DNA of 29,656 bases from a virus. The translations under genes and the position numbers were made by a program. Location of the stretch: IMG/VR virus record IMGVR_UViG_3300042452_000646, positions 1 through 29,656 of that record; one strand, given 5' to 3'. Numbering within the stretch: the stretch's first letter is position 1; the number at the start of each line of letters is the position of its first letter. Shown here piece by piece: positions 25,594 through 29,656 of this stretch. The notes beneath the pieces were generated by a model. The model saw only the letters and a list, made by a program, of their open reading frames with translations. It had not been told where the DNA came from and ran no database searches.

Positions 25594-25943
25594 AATTGAC
25601 GAAAAAAGTCTTTATCACTCCACGCCTTATCATCAACATAATATGCAGCACGAGGTTTACCAAAGAATAGATGGTGATATTGAACACCCCATTCTTTTAG
25701 TTGGTTTTCAGTAAATTCTCGCATCGCTTTATCTGCTTCTGCTTGATTGTTGTCATTACCAAGCATACCACGAGCAGTCATCAAATAAATTTTAGCACCT
25801 TTATCGTAGAGACGATTAACAACACTAATTCGTGAAAGAATTGGTTGAGCGTTCTCAAGATTACAATTTTCTTCTGTACACAAAGTACCATCAATATCAA
25901 AGCAGTAAATTTCTGCCTTGTCATCAATATCAGGAACAATCAT
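25590..25943 (-). CDS. HAD-family sugar-phosphate phosphatase
   Basis: This 117-residue small HAD protein has motif I FDIDGT (D16, D18), motif II LMTARG (T56), the conserved lysine in FGKPRA (K96) and motif III VDDKAW (D104, D105). All catalytic positions are present. The size and lack of a large cap resemble capsule-type and KdsC-type phosphatases. Its start overlaps the stop of the SIS gene (ATGA), so the three minus-strand genes form one operon. With KdsB- and isomerase-like partners it could dephosphorylate a sugar intermediate such as an ulosonate phosphate; the exact substrate is unknown. Confidence 0.75.
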   Translation of the reverse strand: MIVPDIDDKAEIYCFDIDGTLCTEENCNLENAQPILSRISVVNRLYDKGAKIYLMTARGMLGNDNNQAEADKAMREFTENQLKEWGVQYHHLFFGKPRAAYYVDDKAWSDKDFFRQF

Positions 25944-26395
25944 GGTAATTTAGGAAGAACAATACCATTATACTCCATCAGAGCATATAATGTCCAGATG
26001 GCGTTGACTTCAAATTCGTGATACTTTTCAACATCAATCACAATAGTCTCAATCACTCTGTGTTTTTGTGGGGCGATCAATAACGTAGGCATAGCATACT
26101 CTACATTTTCTAGAGCAGTTACCAAAGGTGATTGTATCCTGCAACTAATGCCGATGATAAGATCTGCTCCTTGACAAGCATAGTCAATCCATTTCTCATG
26201 CCATCCACCATCAACATCAAATGCTGTGATTGATACACTATCAGGAGCAAAGCAAAATTTACCTGTATGGCGATAAATGTCAGATGCCATATGCTGAGCA
26301 ACTGAAAGATTACCACCATTACCAATCAAAGCAATTTTAGATGCTCTGCTGAACATCTTTGCTGCTTGTTCAAGACTGCTGTTTTGAAAGTTCAT
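25940..26395 (-). CDS. SIS-domain sugar-phosphate isomerase (GmhA/KdsD-like)
   Basis: I chose the ATG at 26395 over a TTG at 26401; the product is 151 residues. Residues 21-29 are IALIGNGGN, followed by SVAQHMASDIYRH, the phosphosugar-binding loop and helix of the GmhA-type SIS family. The usual GNGGS is GNGGN here. The middle (DLIIGISCRIQSPLVTALE) resembles the second SIS motif. GmhA is about 190 residues, so this copy is short and lacks any CBS domain as found in KdsD. It overlaps the kdsB-like gene by 26 bases and the HAD gene by four. Confidence 0.72.
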   Translation of the reverse strand: MNFQNSSLEQAAKMFSRASKIALIGNGGNLSVAQHMASDIYRHTGKFCFAPDSVSITAFDVDGGWHEKWIDYACQGADLIIGISCRIQSPLVTALENVEYAMPTLLIAPQKHRVIETIVIDVEKYHEFEVNAIWTLYALMEYNGIVLPKLP

Positions 26396-27086
26396 GTTCA
26401 ATTTCTTGAATGTGATGTTGTCTATCTACTGCTCTTATTTTACCACATTTTAGATCATATGGCACTACTTCATATTTGCCACAAAAACCAATCGTATCCA
26501 ATCCTTTCCAATACTCAACAAATCCCATATCAAGGTTAGGAAAGTCACAGATTACGTTTTGTCTATAGAAATATAATCCTAACTGCACAGTAATATTTTT
26601 ACACACCACATCAGGTGTTCGTTGCATATGAACAACTCTGCCATTGTTTTCAATCATCTTAACAACATCTTCGTCATCAAGTTCATCAGGTTCTAGTTGT
26701 CTTGATGCTTGAACCATATCGTAATCGTTATCAACACCAAACTCAATGATGCGATCAATCCATGCAGGATCTGTTAACGGTTCGTCTCCTTGCAAATTAA
26801 AAATATAATCACTTTCCAAAGTTTGAGATACTTCTGCCACGCGATGAGTGCAGGTATAGTGTTCACTTGTGAGTTGGGATTGGTATCCATTGATTTCACA
26901 TAATCGTTTGATGATTTCGTCTTCTGTAGCAATGATGATCTGATCGAAATACTTAGATTGTTTTGCAATATCTGCCACACGTATCACCATCTCACGTCCA
27001 AGTATCCTAGCAAGTGGTTTACCAGGAAACCGACTAGATTTCATTCGTGCTGGGATAACACAAGCAATTTTTTTTCTATTATACAT
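26370..27086 (-). CDS. kdsB: KdsB-like CMP-sugar synthetase (3-deoxy-manno-octulosonate cytidylyltransferase family)
   Basis: The 238-residue product (KdsB is about 250) joins a 3-deoxy-ulosonic acid to CMP. The nucleotide-binding loop is VIPARMKSSRFPGKPL at residues 10-25, with IIATED at 51-56, NLQGDEPLTDP at 97-107 and the C-terminal phrase KGLDTIGF. The usual H-x-SGT-[DE]-R motif is altered to HYTCTHR at 76-82, so the sugar may differ from Kdo. It is the first gene of the minus-strand operon. Only 25 bases separate it from the divergent radical SAM gene, and no clear promoter lies between. No Kdo-8-P synthase gene is in the window; the host or another part of the genome would need to supply it. 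Confidence 0.75.
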   Translation of the reverse strand: MYNRKKIACVIPARMKSSRFPGKPLARILGREMVIRVADIAKQSKYFDQIIIATEDEIIKRLCEINGYQSQLTSEHYTCTHRVAEVSQTLESDYIFNLQGDEPLTDPAWIDRIIEFGVDNDYDMVQASRQLEPDELDDEDVVKMIENNGRVVHMQRTPDVVCKNITVQLGLYFYRQNVICDFPNLDMGFVEYWKGLDTIGFCGKYEVVPYDLKCGKIRAVDRQHHIQEIEHELSKQQS

Positions 27087-27111
27087 AATAAATTAGTGAT
27101 CTTCGATATAT

Positions 27112-28143
27112 ATGCCAAATAATAATCTATGGGATATTAAACTTGAAATTGGTAACTATTGCAATTTAAAGTGTCCACATTGTGCAAGAAATTTTGTGGG
27201 TGATTATAATTTAAATAGTAAGCACGTTTCATTAAACACAATTAAAAAATGGTTACCAAAATCATTTATTTTATTAAATACAAATAAATTAATAAGATTT
27301 ACTGGAGTTACTGTAGAACCCTCGTTAAATCCAGACTTTTTAAATATTATTAATTATTTTTTAACACATAAATGTTTAATTGAAGTAGAAACTAATGGTT
27401 CTACAAACAATGAAAACTGGTGGTATGAATTGGGGAAAACTGGCGTAAAATGCTATTTTTCTCCAGATTCATTAAAACCAAATAACAATTTATATCGAAT
27501 TAATTCTAACACAGAAAAGGTGATTACAAATATGAAATCATTTATTTCTGGTGGAGGAACTGCTATATGGAAATATTTGCCCTTTAAACATAATGAAGAT
27601 GAATATGATGTACAAAAAACTTTAGCAAAAAAAATTGGTGCAAAATTTGCTGTTGTTCAACCTGGATGGTTTGATGAAAATCGTGTAGGAGAAGTTATGA
27701 AACCATCTAAACATTTTCCAAATCCCAAAACATTAACTACTTCTAAAACTAATAGTAAAAATCCAGAAAATTATTGTATGGTTGTTGGTAAAGGTGGTAA
27801 GTTACTTGAAATTAGTCCAGATGGAATAATCTATCCCTGTTGTTTTGTTGCAAAACCATTGTTTTCCATCTATGCCCCATTTTTAAATGGTGGAGATCAA
27901 AATCCACATATAGATAATGAAAGAGTAAAAACTGATAATTTATATAAAGTTTTTGTAGAAGACATGCTTCCATTAATTGAAAATCAAGGGGGGATAAAAA
28001 CATTATCATTATATCACAATAATATTAAAGATATATTAAAAACTGATATTTTTGTTTCTTCGTTAAAAAAATCTTGGGAAAAACCAAACAGATTTTGTAC
28101 TGAATTGTGTCGTGCTAGAAAATATATAATAACAGAGACATAA
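27112..28143 (+). CDS. Radical SAM/SPASM-like protein, copy 1
   Basis: The 343-residue product has the radical SAM motif C17-x3-C21-x2-C24 within GNYCNLKCPHCARNF. A partial TIM-barrel pattern follows (IEVETNGSTNNENWWYELGK and CYFSPDSLKPNN). C-terminal cysteines in IIYPCCFVAKP and FCTELCRARK suggest a SPASM-type auxiliary cluster. Such enzymes modify peptides or sugars using an S-adenosylmethionine-derived radical. It starts 25 bases from the divergent kdsB-like gene, lacks a clear ribosome binding site and is followed after five bases by a homologue. The DNA looks more AT-rich than the structural genes. Substrate unknown. Confidence 0.75.
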   Translation: MPNNNLWDIKLEIGNYCNLKCPHCARNFVGDYNLNSKHVSLNTIKKWLPKSFILLNTNKLIRFTGVTVEPSLNPDFLNIINYFLTHKCLIEVETNGSTNNENWWYELGKTGVKCYFSPDSLKPNNNLYRINSNTEKVITNMKSFISGGGTAIWKYLPFKHNEDEYDVQKTLAKKIGAKFAVVQPGWFDENRVGEVMKPSKHFPNPKTLTTSKTNSKNPENYCMVVGKGGKLLEISPDGIIYPCCFVAKPLFSIYAPFLNGGDQNPHIDNERVKTDNLYKVFVEDMLPLIENQGGIKTLSLYHNNIKDILKTDIFVSSLKKSWEKPNRFCTELCRARKYIITET

Positions 28144-28148
28144 TAAAC

Positions 28149-29177
28149 ATGGAAAATCCTAAATGGTTCTTAAAACTTGATATAAGTAATCATTGCAATT
28201 TAAGATGTCCTCATTGTGCAAGAAATTTTATAAAAAATGATTATAAATTAAATTCTAGATATGTTTCATTAGAAAAGATTAAACGTTGGATACCAAAATC
28301 ATTTGTTATTCTTAATACAAGTAAAACTGTATTGTTTAGTGGAGCATTAGCCGAACCTACTTTAAATTCAGAACTTATAGAAATTGTAGAATATTTTTTA
28401 AAATTTAAATGTAAAATTTCTATTGATAGTAATGGATCTACAAATAATGAAGATTGGTGGTATAAGTTAGGAAAAACAAAGGTAAAATGTTATTTTTCAC
28501 CAGATTCTTTAGTGCCAAATAATAACCAATATCGTATTAATTCAAATACAGAAAAAGTAATTTCTAATATGAAAGCATTTATTTCTGGTGGAGGAATAGC
28601 TTCATGGAAATATTTGCCCTTTAAACATAATGAAGATGAATATGATGCACAAAAAACTTTAGCAAAAAAAATTGGTGCCGAATTTGGTGTTGTTCAACCT
28701 TCGTGGTTTGATGCTAATGCTGAAGGAGAAACAATGGTTCCATCAAAATATTTTCCAAATTCAAAAAAGATAGTGAACAGCAATCTAACAAATAATCCAG
28801 AAGATTATTGTGTGCTTATTGGTAAGGCTGGAAGTATTATTGAAGTAACTCCAGACGGTGTTATATATCCCTGTTGTTTTGCTGCAAAACCATTTTTTTC
28901 AGTGTATGCACCATTTTTCAATAATGAAGAAACTAAACCTTTAATTAGAGAAGATTTAATGAAATCTAGCACAAAATATAAGTATTTTGTTGAAGATATA
29001 CTTCCTTTGATTGAAACCCAGGGTGGAATAAAAACATTATCATTAAATTTTTACACAATCACAGATATATTAAATACAGACTTATTTAAAAGAAGTTTAA
29101 AATCATCTTGGGAAAGTGGAAATAATTTTTGCACCAAAGAATGCAGATCTAGAGATCATATTTTATATAAAATTTAA
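28149..29177 (+). CDS. Radical SAM/SPASM-like protein, copy 2
   Basis: The 342-residue product is a tandem paralogue of the preceding gene, with motif C16-x3-C20-x2-C23 (SNHCNLRCPHCARNF). Matching C-terminal cysteines occur in VIYPCCFAAKP and FCTKECRSRD. The two proteins align along their full length with no large gap. The best conserved block is ISGGG, followed by WKYLPFKHNEDEYD and QKTLAKKIGA. That both copies keep all cluster cysteines suggests both are active. They may act as a pair or on different substrates. It ends the accessory island. Confidence 0.75.
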   Translation: MENPKWFLKLDISNHCNLRCPHCARNFIKNDYKLNSRYVSLEKIKRWIPKSFVILNTSKTVLFSGALAEPTLNSELIEIVEYFLKFKCKISIDSNGSTNNEDWWYKLGKTKVKCYFSPDSLVPNNNQYRINSNTEKVISNMKAFISGGGIASWKYLPFKHNEDEYDAQKTLAKKIGAEFGVVQPSWFDANAEGETMVPSKYFPNSKKIVNSNLTNNPEDYCVLIGKAGSIIEVTPDGVIYPCCFAAKPFFSVYAPFFNNEETKPLIREDLMKSSTKYKYFVEDILPLIETQGGIKTLSLNFYTITDILNTDLFKRSLKSSWESGNNFCTKECRSRDHILYKI

Positions 29178-29183
29178 AACATA

Positions 29184-29212
29184 TTGACAAATTTTGAAAA
29201 TGTGAGTAGGAT
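29184..29212 (+). promoter_or_regulatory. Sigma70-type promoter (TTGACA-N17-TAGGAT)
   Basis: A perfect -35 (29184-29189) and a TAGGAT -10 (29207-29212) with 17-base spacing, 23 bases before the ATG at 29236. This looks like a host-RNA-polymerase early promoter, in contrast to the late boxes elsewhere. Confidence 0.7.
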
Positions 29213-29235
29213 AACTCTGCCACCGATGATAAATC

Positions 29236-29412
29236 ATGTTCCAACTAGGTCAAGAAGTTCAGTATAAGGATCAGAAAGGAATTGTAGACTTCGTTGATGC
29301 TAGTTATGTTGGAATATGTGTGAAACAATGTGATAATAGACTGCACTGCATTCGTCTAATTGTATATCCTGATCAATGGGAAGAGGTAATTATAAATACC
29401 GATAGGACATAA
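29236..29412 (+). CDS. Small hypothetical protein
   Basis: The 58-residue product (MFQLGQEVQYKDQKGIVDFV at the start) reads as a small beta-barrel: GQEVQYKDQKGIVDFVDASY, GICVKQC and CIRLIVYPDQWEEV. That is an SH3/KOW-like rhythm without a decisive motif. It sits behind a sigma70-type promoter, so it is probably expressed early. The late promoter of the next gene lies inside its last codons. Confidence 0.65.
   Translation: MFQLGQEVQYKDQKGIVDFVDASYVGICVKQCDNRLHCIRLIVYPDQWEEVIINTDRT
29391..29398 (+). promoter_or_regulatory. T4-type late promoter TATAAATA
   Basis: Exact match to the T4 late consensus, embedded in the 3' end of the 58-residue gene and 26 bases before the ATG at 29425. Confidence 0.7.
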
Positions 29413-29424
29413 TTTCTATCAGTA

Positions 29425-29656
29425 ATGAACCCACAAGAGTTATACGAAGCATATATGTCAGTCTACGAAGATGAAGATCGTAGAGAAATGAGAAGACTTG
29501 CTTCACAAGAAAGACAAGCAGAAAAGAAAGCAGAAAGCGAATTTAGATCAAAGTCTGGTATTGGTGCTAAGAAGAAGGGACCAAAACTTAGTGCTACTAA
29601 GATGTCTAAAGGCGAAGGTGAGCATTTTGCCAAACAGACAATGAAGGATGCTGAGT
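29425..29656 (+). CDS. Charged helical protein, 3' partial
   Basis: The gene runs off the right edge; 77 residues are visible. The N-terminus NPQELYEAYMSVYEDEDRRE is followed by a highly charged helix (RLASQERQAEKKAESEFRSK) and a Lys/Gly-rich stretch. An exact late promoter precedes it, so it is probably a late gene, possibly virion- or assembly-related. No family is recognised. Confidence 0.6.
   Translation, partial: MNPQELYEAYMSVYEDEDRREMRRLASQERQAEKKAESEFRSKSGIGAKKKGPKLSATKMSKGEGEHFAKQTMKDAE

Noticed and set aside
27078-27083. TATAAT on the minus strand
   Set aside because: It is formed by codons 1-3 (ATG TAT AAT) of the kdsB-like gene itself, so it cannot serve as that gene's promoter.
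27090-27118. Minus-strand promoter for the kdsB-like gene (TTGGCA-N17-TAATTT)
   Set aside because: The -10 is poor and the predicted start would fall inside the kdsB-like start codon, leaving no leader.

Overview
This window looks like part of a T4-like myovirus genome, most likely a marine cyanophage (Synechococcus or Prochlorococcus host); a pelagiphage is the main alternative. The evidence is a T4-type tail/baseplate block (gp26-, gp27- and gp5-like proteins), late-promoter boxes of the TATAAATA type before most transcription units, AT-rich sequence, a tRNA pair reading AUA and UUA, and a long run of beta-repeat fibre genes of the cyanomyovirus style. No photosynthesis gene, integrase, CRISPR array or insertion sequence was seen. 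Genes are tightly packed and no gap exceeds about 140 bases.

Region 1 (1-9559, + strand) is a baseplate/hub operon with stop-start overlaps (TAATG, ATGA, TGATG). It runs: a tail-tube-fold protein (partial at the left edge), the gp26-like chaperone, a small gp51-like ORF reachable by a -1 frameshift, two large proteins with coiled-coil and glycine-rich segments (tape-measure candidates, the first carrying a lysozyme-like domain), a gp27-like hub, a 70-aa protein, a gp5-like OB-fold hub, a separate beta-helical spike and a 278-aa structural protein. Region 2 (9600-11400) holds two small genes (one a C2HC zinc finger), tRNA-Ile(UAU), tRNA-Leu(UAA), an unknown gene ending at a terminator, and one minus-strand coiled-coil gene.

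Region 3 (11400-24600, + strand) is the adhesin array: a 1747-aa fibre with a C-terminal collar domain, a 677-aa relative of it, two small accessory proteins, two fibres (447 and 822 aa) sharing a C-terminal cap, a 188-aa low-complexity fibre protein and a 133-aa protein. It closes with a strong terminator at 24649-24683.

Region 4 (24690-29177) is an accessory island. It has a glycosyltransferase-like gene (+), then on the minus strand a KdsB-like CMP-sugar synthetase, a SIS-domain isomerase and a HAD phosphatase, then on the plus strand two tandem radical SAM/SPASM-like proteins. Together they suggest that the phage makes or modifies an activated acidic sugar, perhaps for host-surface or virion glycans; this is inference. 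Region 5 (29180-end) returns to small phage genes: a sigma70-type promoter, a 58-aa protein, a perfect late promoter, and a gene cut by the right edge.

The most interesting points are the -1 slippery site T TTT TTC that joins the gp26-like frame to the small downstream ORF, as in the lambda G/GT tape-measure chaperones, and the sugar/radical-SAM island.
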